A stretch of 64,000 nucleotides of DNA, from positions 21,185,071-21,249,070 of the forward strand of contig OX463862.1 in assembly GCA_949825065.1 (NCBI GenBank), in the 5' to 3' direction. The notes beneath the pieces were generated by a model. The model was not told where the DNA came from. It ran no database searches and saw only the letters and a program-made list of their open reading frames with translations. Source of the DNA: Odontocerum albicorne. Taxonomy: Eukaryota > Arthropoda > Insecta > Trichoptera > Odontoceridae. Positions 1 through 10,201 of the stretch are shown piece after piece. A program made the translations under genes and the position numbers. Numbering within the stretch: the stretch's first letter is position 1; each line of letters begins with the position of its first letter.

Positions 1-334
1 TTAACTATTGTAAAAAATAAATTAAACAAATTAAAATGATAAAAATATACAGTTATCGACTTAAACCAATCATGAAATGAACTATACTCGTAAATATAAC
101 GGAGTATTGTGCTTTAAGAATATCCAAGATATCGAAAATCGAATAAATCACAATTCACTTGAGAAATTCTAAAAGAAAAGAAAAAATCACGTCGAACAGT
201 TAACAGTAGCGTCCGAGCGCTGAAATGTCAAATTATGAAATCACATAATATCTTGAATGGAACGTGTGGAAATAATAAAAATCCACTTTGCCAGAGCTAC
301 TGAGAATTGGAAAATAAATAACAATACGAAAATT
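1..334. other. AT-rich stretch, nothing recognised
   Basis: No open frame of note, no repeat family and no RNA gene could be recognised on either strand. Confidence 0.6.
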
Positions 335-562
335 CCTCTCCTTTTCTTCTTTATCACTTGTCCAATGCTGAGCGTCGTGGTCCTCTACTATGTATGAAAT
401 CTGGTGCACCACTTGTCTTTGTCCTTCTTACTGAGATATGTTGAATCCAGCGTTCAAAAAAGAACTACTTCGGTTCGCTCATCTTATAGGGCACCTTTCT
501 CTTGGTCACTTTCTCTCCACTGTTTCTATGAACACCAATTTCTCCAGACGCTTTTCATCCCT
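335..562 (-). pseudogene. LINE-5 3' tail remnant
   Basis: Read on the minus strand this aligns along most of its length with the plus-strand copy at 5310-5548. It ends in the same HDAQHW-type residues, followed by a lysine/glutamate-rich low-complexity tail. Frames are broken. It is the extreme C-terminus and 3' end of a LINE reverse transcriptase, 5' truncated, not a gene. Confidence 0.55.
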
Positions 563-589
563 TCTGGCAACATGCTCGAATTTAATATC

Positions 590-720
590 AATTCAAATGA
601 CACTTTAAAGCACCGTTTAGATAGCAAACTCTCTTTAAGGGTGCACTTAATCGAGACTCGGATCCATTATGATTAAACAAATCACGTCTGGCAGCTACAG
701 CAGCGCCCGAATGAATCACG
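590..720 (-). mobile_element. LINE-2 3' UTR fragment
   Basis: Carries the recurring LINE-2 3'-end block (GCACCGTTTAGATAGCAAACTCT, compare 5890-6030, 16745-16830 and 34955-35045), in inverted orientation. The following CAAATCACG-CAGCAGCGCCCG part is shared only with the 5.9-kb copy. Confidence 0.55.
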
Positions 721-737
721 TTAAAAACTCTCTTTGT

Positions 738-890
738 TTACAATACAACCTTGTGGGATTATTGCCATTCGGCAATATTGCCTCCCACAACCAACCAGAA
801 GGATGTTTATTAGACCTTATGTAAAAATTAGGCAAAAAAACTTTTTTTTTAAATCTGGGTTCTAGTGAAAATCCAATTCGTAACCTCCAG
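738..890 (-). mobile_element. SINE-B, decayed copy
   Basis: Contains the SINE-B tail (TATTGCC...CCAACCAACCAGAAGGATG) and the AAATCTGGGTTCTAG junction. The tRNA-like head on the minus strand is cut short where repeat R1 begins. Confidence 0.55.
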
Positions 891-985
891 AGTAGCCAAT
901 CGGTCCGAAGATGAACTGATGTAAGACTCAGCGGAGATCCCTTCTTAAATAATTGATTCGATTATCATCGCAGTAAGCCATCTTA
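890..985. repeat. Repeat R1 fragment
   Basis: The segment running from CAATCGGTCCGAAGATGAAC to GATTATCATCGCAGT recurs at 32862-32941 and 56690-56766. Class unknown. Confidence 0.6.
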
Positions 986-1035
986 TCAATTAGGCCAAGA
1001 AGTTGTCAAAGTACGTTAAGATTATTTTCCTGCAT

Positions 1036-1467
1036 GTTGTCGATTTTTTTTTTCTTTGATCTCTAGTTCTTGGATGAAAGAAAAGTTGATGCGCTTTGCG
1101 GTCCATGGGATACGGAGTATTCGGCTCCAACACTATGTCTCGAAGAGGACTTTGAAGTTTATTTCTTATCGTCTACGTTTCCACTCAATCCCACATCAAT
1201 TCATGAGCTGAAGAACGAAATTGTTCGCGTTATTGATGAGTTAGAACCGCAATTATGCCAAAATATCATCGATAATTTTGACAAAAGAGTGGATATCTGT
1301 GGAGCTGCAAAAGGTGGACATTTGGCAGATATTGTTTTTTTGTGTTTAAATGTTACATTATAGTTCAATGGCCAATAAAAAGTTTTTTGAAATCAAATCA
1401 AATTGTGTGTTTTATTCAAGAATAAAAAAATGTATTAAAAGAAACGCTGAATTTGAAAGGACCTTTA
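1036..1467 (+). pseudogene. TCM-1 (Tc1/mariner-type) transposase C-terminal fragment
   Basis: From about 1187 to 1363 the frame encodes a C-terminus (IHELKNEIVRVIDELEPQLC ... GGHLADIVFLCLN) nearly identical to those at 24.4-24.6 kb and 53.1 kb. The right end, AATTTGAAAGGACCTTTA, is the decayed TCM-1 terminal repeat. The first ~40 residues (1070-1186) do not match the other copies, so an internal deletion or rearrangement is likely; the left end is only suggested by a resemblance to the TCM-1 5' region. It lacks the whole catalytic core and is inactive. Confidence 0.65.
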
Positions 1468-1469
1468 GT

Positions 1470-2035
1470 TTTCTATTGCTTCATGTTAAAGTATGAATTT
1501 TTAATGCGTTATTTTCTATGAATATTTCACTGGTCTAGATTAAGTTATGTAGTCTGTATAATGTATTCAACATGCTGTTTTTTTATAATACTATAGATTT
1601 CATTATACGGATTTTGGTAAAAATCGGCTTTGCCATATCTTTGTCAGATTTCTCATAGCTGATTTCACTCACAATCTACCTCTTGTCAACCCCTGCATTG
1701 AAAACAACCCGCTGCCATAAGGTATCGATCAATTCATCTATTTAAAACCTCAGTACCTACTTAGAAAGAGAAAAGTTATTAATCAGGGAGTAAATTAACT
1801 TCTAACATTGTTAAACAATTTCTCAGAAAATAAAATTACGAAATATTAAAACGTAATATCATTAGACGCAGAGTAGATGTGAAGCCATAATCATCGATAA
1901 TTTATCTTGTTTACGATTAATTAAGTAAATTTCAAATTTATTATTGTACGAGTACATTACCAGTTTATATAATCAAATTTGAATTTGCTTTAAAATTCAT
2001 TGTTTTTTTACATAAATATCATCAAGCCGTGTGCC
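1470..2035. other. No recognised feature
   Basis: AT-rich, short frames only, no match to the repeat families of this window. Confidence 0.5.
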
Positions 2036-2985
2036 TCGCTGAGTAGGCAAAAATAACAGATCTCTCTAAACTTTTCTATCCATGCAGAATCTTCTATAAT
2101 ATTACGCATACTTTCCCCTTTACCTTCTTTCAAACTGTGGTCCATTTGGTCCAGCCACGTTTTCCTCGAACTATCTCTTCCACGCACACCTTACACTTTT
2201 GACTTGTATATTAGCTAAGTCATTCTTTCATTATTCATTCTCTCCACATGTCCAAACAATCTTAAAGCTCCTCTCATCATCTTACTTAAAACATCCATTT
2301 TACCCATGCATTAATTTCTAATACCTTCATTCCGCCTCCTTCGAAACATTCTTCTTCTTCTCAGTGTCATGTCAGGTCCCCCCAACGTTGAATATCACTT
2401 GAGAGTAGATATCTTTGTCCCCGGCAGCCCGAAAAAGATCTCCAACGCCACTTATGCCAGTTCAATCACGTATATTGCGGAGCCAGGAGATTTGCCTCCT
2501 GCCAACACCTCTTCAGCCTTCTATTTTACCTTGGATGATCAGGTGCAGTAATTTGTACTTTGCTCCTCTAAGTACATGACCCAAGTAGGACACCTTTCGG
2601 ATTTTAATATTAGTCAGCAACTCTCTATCAACTTTGACTCTTTGAAGAACCCTTGTGTTGCTGACAATATCCGTCCAGGGTATCCGTAGCATTCTCCGGT
2701 GCATACACATTTAATGCACATTTAATGAATGAATGCTTCCAGTCGGTTCATACTACTTACTTTGAGGGTCCATGATTCCACTCCATGCAATAATACTGAC
2801 CAAACATTGACACATCCCAAATTTTCATAAGTGCACATATCTCTACAGCATTCATCTTACTATTATCCTTCTGCAAATTTCAAGTTTCATTTCCATACAT
2901 CAAGGTGGGCCCCAACACTCTATTATGTACTGTCGTTTTTGTTACTGTTGATATTGCACAGTTGTTGTATATAGTATAACATTAA
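2036..2985 (-). pseudogene. LINE-1 RT C-terminus, split by LINE-4
   Basis: Minus-strand reading of 2036-2343 gives RLFGHVERMNNERMT and, after stops, a KTWLDQMDHSLKEG-like stretch, the LINE-1 C-terminal signature. Beyond the inserted LINE-4, 2809-2985 continues upstream LINE-1 sequence (KMNAVEICALMKI; PTLMYGNET-like). Several stops and frameshifts. The interruption with short duplicated target sequence makes this LINE-1 copy older than the LINE-4 insertion. Confidence 0.6.
2351..2801 (-). pseudogene. LINE-4 3' fragment, copy 1
   Basis: Minus-strand RT C-terminus matching the longer copy at 54345-55010 (HRRMLRIPWTDIVSNTRVLQ, VDRELLTNIKIRKVSYLGHV). Its 3' end is the (GAA)n-type tail at 2351-2362, printed as CTTCTTCTTC. 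AAACATT occurs at 2344-2350 and 2802-2808 as a probable 7-bp target duplication, although AAAC could also belong to the element. 5' truncated, with stops and a small internal rearrangement near 2710-2735. Confidence 0.7.
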
Positions 2986-3761
2986 GTGACCCGTTTACCT
3001 TGTTCCATTAGCAAACATTTGAAAAGAATAAATTAGTTTGCTTTTATAAATATACGTTCACTAATTTATGATTTTTAACAATTTGTTGATAAATAAATAT
3101 TTAAATAGCATACATCAATTTTTACAGTACAATATTTGTTAAACAATTACCGAAATAAAATACACGATTTTAAAAAGATAATTTTCCCAAGTCCCTGAAT
3201 GAATTGCTCCCTGACAAGATGAATTAAGGTCAAATTAATCAGAGATGATAAAAATAAATCAAATAAATGGCTCTTTGACAGGGGGAGGGAAGTGAAAGTT
3301 AGGAGGGAGTAGCTTTTGGAGATGTCCACATAGGCATGTGAGAGAATGTATGAATAGATTTATTGGAAATGATTTTAATGTGGTGTTTAGATTATTATGC
3401 GGATGGAATTTTATATGTGATAACTTGAGATTCGTGAGCATGTGTAAGGGTGTGATATATTTCAACTGAGGGTTTTAGTATTTAAGACAAATATAATATA
3501 TAAAATAAGGGATTTAAGAATACATTCAAATGCAATTAAAGCGGAGTTTCTCTGGGTGGCTTCATCGCGTAGACATCTTGATGGGGATGCTTTATCAGTT
3601 ATTAATGTTAGTATATTTCTAAAATATACTAAATCATCCAATTTCTTGATATCTATCTTGATAGTAAACTTTCCTTGGATAGACAAATTGGTTATACGGT
3701 TTTTCAGATTTCTAAAGACTTAGATAAAATTTATACGTCGATGTCTTCCAACAAAGGAAAT

Positions 3762-4154
3762 TCTTCTTCTTCTCAGTGTCATGTTGGGTCCCCTCAACGT
3801 TGAATATCACTTGAGAGTTATCTTTGTCCCCGGCAGCCCGAAAAAGATCTCCAACGCCCCTTATGCCATTCCAATCATGTATATTGCGGAGCCAGGAGGT
3901 TTGCCTCCTGTCAACACCTCTTAGGCCTTCTATTTTGCCTTGGATGATCAGGTGCAGTAATTTGTACTATTCTCCTCTAAGTACATGACCCAAGTATGAT
4001 ACCTTTCGGATTTTAATATTAGTCAGCAACTCTCTATCAACTTTGGCTCTTTGAAGAACTCTTGTGTTACTGACCATATCCGTCCAGGGTATCCGTATCG
4101 TTCTCCGATGCATCCACATTTCAAATGCTTTCAGTCGGTTCATACTACTTACTT
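3762..4154 (-). mobile_element. LINE-4 3' fragment, copy 2, with 9-bp TSD
   Basis: Minus-strand copy of the same LINE-4 3' end as at 2.4 kb and 54.4 kb, ending in the CTTCTTCTTC tail. It is bounded by a perfect 9-bp duplication AAAGGAAAT (3753-3761 and 4155-4163). Removing it rejoins the LINE-2 frame around residues PTKEIKTL. 5' truncated, as is normal for target-primed insertion. Confidence 0.85.
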
Positions 4155-4494
4155 AAAGGAAATAAAAACTCTTATTAATTCATTTATTGTATCGCATCTG
4201 GATTTTTGTTACTTTATTAATTCTGATTTGCCTGATTCACTAATTTTTAGACTCCAATATATTTACAATGCAGCTGATGGGCTGATATATGGTAGTCATA
4301 AATATTGCAATATTGGTCCGGTTTTAAAAAGTTTACACTGCCTTAAGGGTCGCGAATGAATTTATTTCAAACTTTATCTTTGTATTCAAATCCCTTAATG
4401 TGATGTCTCCATTTAACTTTTCGGTTCTGTGTCTGAGGAATGTTTCTTCGGAGAGAAGTAAAACTTTGAGATCGATTTCTTATTCATCTAATAA

Positions 4495-4917
4495 TTTATC
4501 GGACGTATGCGTCACTTAAAATATATGATTCTATTTGTGTAAGTGTTGTGTAAATATCGTAGAGTTGATATCTGTACCTATTGTAATGGAATGTTTCTTA
4601 TGCGTGGCTTTCGCAATAATCACTATAAATAATCGAATAGCCCATGCATGCAGAGAGCGCACGGTATACATGGTATCTAGCAAGTATCTAGTAAGCCATG
4701 ACAGTATACACGGGCGAATGAAAGGAAAAATGAGCAAAATATATTCTCAGTTTCTGGAACGTCTACTGTGTTTTATTTACAACAAAATTCTACCTGCTGA
4801 AGAGGAATCTCTTCACCCTGCTACTTTTAACCGAAAACGCAAGAAGTAAACCGAAAACTCCGAGTATTGAGCGGCAGCCATCCACTTATTTTACAGTATT
4901 TGTACCGGTGCTGTACA
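4495..4917. mobile_element. LTR-1 solo LTR, copy 1
   Basis: A 423-bp copy of the LTR-1 repeat: starts TTTATCGGACGTATGCGTCA (ancestral TGTATC) and ends TTTGTACCGGTGCTGTACA. Flanked by a 5-bp direct repeat AATAA (4490-4494, 4918-4922). It shows CTCTTCACCCTGCTAC and CAGCCATCCAC blocks in common with the copies at 32.2 and 50.3 kb. No internal retrotransposon sequence, so LTR-LTR recombination is inferred. Shorter than the other two by internal deletions. Confidence 0.85.
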
Positions 4918-5309
4918 AATAAATTGGCTGAGCTTTTACCGTTGCTGGTTCTGTGATACGGAATGGTCTGCCTCCTAATATCAGAGATGTTGATAGTGTG
5001 TACAGCTTTAGGACGCTCTTAGAGACAATACTTTTTGGGAGTTTTTATCAAAATATATAAATTCGAACCGTGAGTTAGAGCGCCCTTGAGGTGAATTTGC
5101 TCTCTCAACGTCAATATATTAATTGTTGTTTTATTTTAAGAAATGAGAACAATTCATCATAGGCCATGCCTAGTGAAACGATTCTCTATATCAACAAAAT
5201 GGAAAGTTTTTAGAATTTTCATGTACATGAACATATAGTATACTCTACGGTTCATATTTCCAACAAAAAATTTAATTATGTATTGTGACATGTAGCTAGA
5301 AAAAAATAT

Positions 5310-5548
5310 ATAAAAGTCTGGAGAAGTTGATGACCACGAAGACAGTTGAGGGAAAGTGAGAAAGAGAAAGGTTTCTTATAAGATGGACGGCTGACATAAA
5401 GGAGTAAACAGGATCCTCTTTAAGCACAACTAACATGGTCCTGGACCGGGAGGGATGGAGACAGGTAGTGCGCTGAGTTCGAGACATAACAGAAAACCAC
5501 GACTCTCTGTATTGAACACACGAAGAAAATGAGAAATTGAAAAACATG
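5310..5548 (+). pseudogene. LINE-5 3' tail remnant
   Basis: Frame remnants FLIRWTADIKE and LDREGWRQVVR, and ENHDSLY near the end, match the LINE RT C-terminal pattern MRWTDQI...DRERWRQIVRG...HDAQ seen at 17.9 kb. Stops interrupt it. The tail runs into GAAGAAAATGAGAAATTGAAA. Confidence 0.6.
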
Positions 5549-5838
5549 TTTCAAGTCAGTCACGATTATTATACAACATTAGTTTCCTCACCATTTAGAT
5601 GTATTTGTGTGCATATATGTACTGATGTAAAGATATAATCTAACGCATACGTATGTGTTAGAGTATTTGTGAGTATAAATAAATACCCATTCTAAAACGG
5701 GTCCCCCCATTAAAACGGACATATGTTAGTTTTAATTCAATAACAGGAAAAAAGTTGGAGCAAATTAAATTAAATATCCGTAAATAAAACGTGATTCAAT
5801 CCCATGACATTTATTTTATTGTTTGAAAATATGTTCAG
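5549..5838. other. No recognised feature
   Basis: Non-coding, AT-rich, with no family assignment. Confidence 0.5.
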
Positions 5839-5889
5839 ATGATATACTCGTATGATTGGTCGCTCAAAATCAACAATTCAATTTCAATG

Positions 5890-6030
5890 CAATTCAAAGG
5901 ACAATTTTATATAGCTCTGTTTAGAGAGCAAACCCTCCTCAACGGCTCTCTAACTCGGGACGAACCCACTATTATTAAACAAATCACGCCTAGCAGCTAT
6001 AGCAGCGTCCGATCGAACATGCATAATACC
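5890..6030 (-). mobile_element. LINE-2 3' UTR fragment
   Basis: Carries TTTAGAGAGCAAACCCTCCTC and the CGAACCCACTATTATTAAAC block typical of the LINE-2 3' end in inverted orientation. It closely parallels 590-720 and likewise abuts a SINE-B copy, so the two loci probably derive from one composite repeat. Confidence 0.6.
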
Positions 6031-6035
6031 TTTTT

Positions 6036-6230
6036 TGTGTACAGTACAACCTTGTGGGATTATTTCCATGTGGCAATCTTCCCCAACCAATCAGAAATAT
6101 GTTTGTGAGTACTAAAGTGAAAATCAGGCTGAATCCCATTTATTTTAAATCTGAGTTCCAGCGGGAATCGAAACCATAACCTCCGGGTTGGAAGACAGGA
6201 GTTTTACCAAATAGGCCACGGTGGTCGTCA
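6036..6230 (-). mobile_element. SINE-B, near full length
   Basis: Minus-strand tRNA-like head (ACCACCGTGGCCTATTTGG A-box region, CCAACCCGGAGGTTATGG, degenerate B box), body ending GGAACTCAGATTT, then the LINE-3-like tail with CTGATTGGTTGGGGAAGATT and a CACATGGAAATAATCC hairpin remnant. Confidence 0.75.
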
Positions 6231-6529
6231 AAAGTAAACAAAGTATATAAAGAAGACACCAGAGATCTGAAATCCATAAAAAGATACTTTCGAGAATGGC
6301 ATTTAAAACCTAAAGCGACAAAAACAACAATTAAGTCTTTGGACCTTCCCAACGTATAAACAAATGCGTATTAAATTTGTGAATGAACGCATAAATAATC
6401 AGCCATATCCCTTCTATCTCGGTGTCACGTTAGATCGTTCGCTCACATTTGAACTCCATCCACAATCCCTAAAAAAAAGCTTAAGAACAAACGTTACATC
6501 GTTCATACATGTATACTAGAACAACTTGC

Positions 6530-6705
6530 GACCAGAGTTTTACCACCTGGAACATTGGGAGTCGAGCCGAGACACTCGGGTGGAAGTTAAGCGTTTTACC
6601 AACTAGGTCGCAGAGATCGTCCTCAATGCACGGTTGCATTGTATACAATGCAATCTGAATTTATTGCCACGTACAAATTTTTTCCAACCAACCAAATAGA
6701 TGTTG
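6530..6705 (-). mobile_element. SINE-B, two overlapping fragments
   Basis: 6530-6625 is a head fragment (GTTTTACCAACTAGGTCG with the B-box region GAGTCGAGCC). 6633-6705 is a separate tail fragment (TTTATTGCCACGTACAAAT, CCAACCAACCAAATAGATG). Their order shows two insertions or a rearranged pair. Confidence 0.55.
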
Positions 6706-6962
6706 CGAGATGGAGACATGTTTTTGGTCCCCATTTTGAAATAGCAATAATGCAAATTTGTAACGGCGTCTTAAAAAATATGTGTTCTCGATAATAATCC
6801 GCATTGTCTCGTAAATGAATCCGTATTGTAAATTTTGAACTAGTCAACTTCTGCATATAACATAAGCGCTTTTAACGCACGACCAAGCATTCATGCATAT
6901 TGGAAAATGAAAAACATGAATTAATGAACAATGCTAATGTATTTCATGTTTATTCAATTGTC

Positions 6963-7038
6963 TATGGCTTAATTTCAAAACAAACGAACGACACAAAATG
7001 TATTTTGTGACGTTCGTTTGTTTTGAAATTAAGCCATA
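6963..7038. repeat. 76-bp near-perfect palindrome
   Basis: Two 38-nt arms meet between 7000 and 7001 with no spacer. Only the pairs 6991/7010 and 7000/7001 fail to match. The outer arm begins TATGGCTTAATTTCAAAACA and the inner part is CACAAAAT-ATTTTGTG. No coding capacity. Confidence 0.9.
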
Positions 7039-7039
7039 A

Positions 7040-7414
7040 ATTGGAATTTTCAAATTGAGAACAAATAATGTAAATATAAACAAGTTCCACGTTAGCATAA
7101 ACAAAATTGGAGCGTGATTTAGTGATGGGAATTATCGATGGGTTTGGAATTGGCTGACCCCGATATAATTGGCGAGCGATTTACGAACGTGGAAAATTCG
7201 TTCAACTCAAACTATAGTTATGAACGAGGCCGTTCTATTTTCAAAATCGTTATTAAGGGGATTAAAGGTAAACTGGGCTAGGTTTCCTTTTATTCAATTT
7301 CCCATATTCGTAATCTGTGACGGCTCGTGAGTTTTAAAAATGGTGGGACATTTTTAAATTCTGTTTCTTTTTATTTTATTAATTATGATTATATATATTA
7401 ACACTGTAATACAC
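7040..7414. other. No recognised feature
   Basis: Non-coding; no repeat family recognised. Confidence 0.45.
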
Positions 7415-7690
7415 CTTAAGTCGAATGTGTTACTATTACATACCGGAAGATCTAGAAAGGTTTATTTATAGTTCGTCTACCATTGATACATTTTCTATGG
7501 TTTTATTATCAAATACTTTTTTTCTTAACATATGCAGATACGAGGAAGTACCATCGAGAAAGCCACCCATCAGCCATTTTCTTTGACATATGTGTATTCG
7601 GTAAATAATAATCGGTCCCAACCTGTTGAAGAGAGTCTATTCTCTAAACATAAACATGTGTGTATATGTGGATGTAAAATGTCCTTTTAT
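7415..7690 (+). mobile_element. LINE-2 3' UTR copy
   Basis: Sense-orientation copy of the LINE-2 3' UTR: CCTTAAGTCGAATGTGTTAC, CATACCGGAAGATCTAGAAA, TTCTTAACATATGCAGATAC and GAGAGTCTATTCTCTAAAC occur in the same order as in the 56.8-57.2 kb copy. Confidence 0.7.
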
Positions 7691-8215
7691 TTTTATAACT
7701 AGTTAGTTGGAAAAGTTTGGTAAAAAGCAATTAAAATAGATCCTTAATAAAGTGACATACTTCTGGCAAGTAATATTCATCAAGCGACTTATGTCAAGTA
7801 GTAGTTAAAGTTTTACCGCTATCTGAATCGATTACTTCCACATTTGCCGCAACAGTGGAAAAACGCGTCCCGTCCGTCATAAAACATTTTTATTTAAAGA
7901 AGTTAACAGCCGCGCAGATCAAAGCCGAATTAGATAAAGTTTACGAGGACTGCGCCAGCGTTGAAAGGCGCCTATTTATAGATTAATGAGTTTAAACAAG
8001 GTCACATATGCATCGAAGATGAATCGCGCTTCTGACCCCGAATTGTGTCCATCACCGAGAAAATCATTGAAAAAAATCCATGGTATCGTTATGAAATATT
8101 TTTCCCCGTAGGCTTATGAGTACGTATGTTACTTTGAATTTTTGATGTAAAGGTATTTTTCTCACAACCACGTAAAGTTGCTAAGGCGTTGTGTATCTTG
8201 TGCAATGTGATATTA
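7691..8215. other. Mostly unassigned; possible transposase scrap
   Basis: No certain feature. Around 7895-8040 the phrases KKLTAAQIKAELD-like and a following EDESRF-like stretch, in shifting frames, faintly resemble a mariner-type N-terminal helix-turn-helix. Too decayed to assign. Confidence 0.3.
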
Positions 8216-8571
8216 GAGGTGCATGGCCGCGCGGTAACGTACTGAACTTTCGTGCGGAAGGTCGCCGGTTTGAACTCCGCGCTTACTACTCTCCTTGAAT
8301 GACACCGCCATTTTTCCACCTAGTATTCGGAAGGTAAATGAATACCTATGATTTCGGTCATATCTATTATTTCAAACAAAAAGGAAAAAAACATGCCGGT
8401 GTGCTCCGATCGTCTCACTTCGGTGTTCCATCGAATCCAGGACAGTGGTGAGACCGGTAAATTTGCTGATGTACAACAGCTCACTGACTTAAAAAAAAAC
8501 TCCACGCACGAAGATCCTCGACTACGAGGCCCAGCAACTTTGTTTCCTCGACTACGAGGCCGAGAATTATG
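8216..8571 (+). mobile_element. SINE-A, near full length
   Basis: tRNA-like head: A-box region GCATGGCCGCGCGGTAACG, B-box region GGTTTGAACTCC. Then comes a body shared with 21.2 and 29.2 kb (TTTCGGTCATATCTATT, GGTGTGCTCCGATCGTCTCA). The tail is CCTCGACTACGAGG, a 5-bp stem with a 4-nt loop. The tail hairpin is present twice (about 8515-8529 and 8546-8560), suggesting a duplicated 3' end. Confidence 0.8.
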
Positions 8572-8585
8572 TGTATCTTTTTTTA

Positions 8586-8946
8586 ACATTTTTTTTTGTT
8601 TGTGTTATTTTATTCTTTCCATGCGTAAGATTCAACCCTGGGCATTGGCATGATGCGTGCGTCTATGTGGCGATATGCGTGTGCTTCTTTTGATTGAAAT
8701 TTTGTAAAAATCGTGTTAACGTATAAATGTTTATATGTGAGAAACGTAAAATGTTATATAAAAACGACCTACATTGTAATAAAATATAATTAATAAAATT
8801 ATGGTCTAAATTCTTTGCCCAGTCGTACTATTTCTAACCTAAATACATCATGATTTTTTAATTCAGAGTCGGACCTCATACACTCTAAAGTAAGGTAATA
8901 CTCGTAAAACCTCATGATTATCTTATTTAAGGAAACTACAAAAAAA
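8586..8946. other. No recognised feature
   Basis: AT-rich non-coding sequence; no assignment. Confidence 0.45.
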
Positions 8947-9120
8947 TAATGAAATCGAATTTAAATTATTTATATTTTCAGTAATAAATCATGAAATAAG
9001 ACTTGAATTATTTATATTGTCAGTAATAAATAATGAAATAAGACTTAAATTATTTATATTGTCAGTAATAAATAATGAAAAAAACTTAAATTATTTATGT
9101 TGTCAGTATAAATTAATAAT
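8947..9120. repeat. 42-bp tandem repeat, about 4 copies
   Basis: The unit contains AAATTATTTATATTGTCAGT followed by AATAAATAATGAAATAAGACT. Copies diverge towards both ends; the two central ones are nearly identical. Confidence 0.85.
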
Positions 9121-9157
9121 TTTAAGTGTAAAAATTGTTATTTATTCAGTAAAACAC

Positions 9158-10201
9158 TGTTTTTTCACCTAACATAACGGTATAATCGTACTGGTTTCAA
9201 GGTTTTCCCCTCATCACCAGGGAAGTATAAACAAGACCACCTCAGGACTGTGCACAGTTACAACAGGACCTAGACTCCCTAGTCTCCTGGAGTGAGCAAA
9301 ATCATCTTTTGTTCAACATTAATAAATGTGTCTGTGTATCTTATAGTCGATCGTTTTCACCAATCCACCATCAGTATACTATACAGGGAGTGGCACTAAA
9401 CAGAGTTTCTGAATTCAAGGATTTGGGCGTGACCTTCGATGTCGGACTCACGTTCGTTAACCATGTCTCACGTTTGATATCGGACTGTTACAAACTACTC
9501 GGTTTTGTAATGAGAATATCAAGAGAATTTAACAGCACCGATACCCTCCGAAACTTATATAATTATCTAATTAGAACCAAATTAGAATATGCATCTACGG
9601 TTTGGGCTCCTCACCAGCTCAAATACAAAAACAATATAGAACAAATACAAAAAAAATTCCTCAGATATCTATGGTACAGAACAAAGGGCGATTACCCAAA
9701 ATATGCTCACCATGCCGAACTTCTCACGGTGTGTAACTATAGAAGCCTCGAAACAAGAAGGCAAGAATCCATTGCGATATTCCTAATAAAGGTTTTCCAA
9801 GGTTCCTTTAACTGTCCCGCGATTCTAGAAGCACTAAGTTTATATGTACCCAATAAATATATCCGTGCAAGGAATCACCCTCTGTTCTACATACCAACTT
9901 ACAGGACTAATATCATGGCTAAACACTCAGTCACCCGTGGTATAGAGATATTGAACCAACTGAATGACACGGTTGATATATTCTCGGTACCGTCTAGCAG
10001 TATGAGAAGAATCCTGGCTGATATTATTCCTAACGAATAAGCTAACGCTAGAAGCAAACCCTCTTTGTGTAACAGGAGAAATCCGTGCAAAGTGGATAAA
10101 AAAAAAAAAAAAAAAAAAAAGACTGAACTGGAAGGGAGCACAAACAAGACCGACTGACTGAGCGTAAATAAGACTGAAACCGGTATGGTTATACCGTTAT
10201 G
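9158..10201. mobile_element. HHR-1 palindrome, split by LINE-8
   Basis: The left arm (9158-9238) is the HHR-1 arm read on the minus strand: ACATAACGGTATAATCG, TGGTTTCAAGG, CCTCATCACCAGGG. The right side (10132-10201) resumes with GGGAGCACAAACAAGACC and a partial opposite arm, CTGAAACCGGTATGGTTATA. The hammerhead core is damaged: the minus-strand CUGAUGA box reads CUGGUGA in the left arm, and the box is missing on the right. LINE-8 occupies the centre. Confidence 0.7.
9239..10131 (+). pseudogene. LINE-8, Jockey-like RT C-terminus with poly-A
   Basis: An uninterrupted frame from about 9309 to 10040, readable back to about 9250 (CAQLQQDLDSLVSWSEQN). It encodes the region after the RT catalytic motif: FNINKC, ...NRVSEFKDLGVTFD (the VKDLGV motif), FVNHVSRLISDCYKLLGFVM, TKLEYASTVWAP and KKFLRYLWY. 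Stop TAA, then about 90 bp and a 23-nt poly-A at 10098-10120. The 5' end is truncated, so the endonuclease and YADD are absent. A 20-bp imperfect flank repeat (9219-9238 and 10132-10151) looks like a target duplication, but 11 nt separate poly-A and repeat. A relatively young, dead-on-arrival copy. Confidence 0.8.

Larger units (their letters stand above)
3480..5130 (+). pseudogene. LINE-2 (Jockey/CR1-like) RT C-terminus and 3' UTR
   Basis: The first part (3490-3761) encodes IGYTVFQISKDLDKIYTSMS-like RT/thumb residues. The frame resumes after an insertion with LKEIKTLINSFIVSHLDFCY at 4155-4230, the SHLDYC-type motif of Jockey/CR1 LINEs. After the solo LTR it continues with NGLPPNIRDVDSVYSFRTLL (about 4960-5020) and the LINE-2 3' UTR (GAGTTAGAGCGCCCTTGAG). 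At least two frameshifts and stops. Interrupted at 3762-4154 by LINE-4 and at 4495-4917 by LTR-1. No endonuclease or YADD region present. Confidence 0.75.

Noticed and set aside
404..676. 90-codon plus-strand frame
   Set aside because: It lies antisense to a LINE-5 tail and runs into a LINE-2 UTR piece; no recognisable domain.
1070..1186. N-terminal extension of the 97-codon frame as part of the transposase
   Set aside because: Other TCM-1 copies have different sequence here; the Met at 1070 is not the family start.
7895..8045. Mariner-type N-terminal remnant
   Set aside because: Similarity is confined to a few residues in shifting frames; too weak to annotate.
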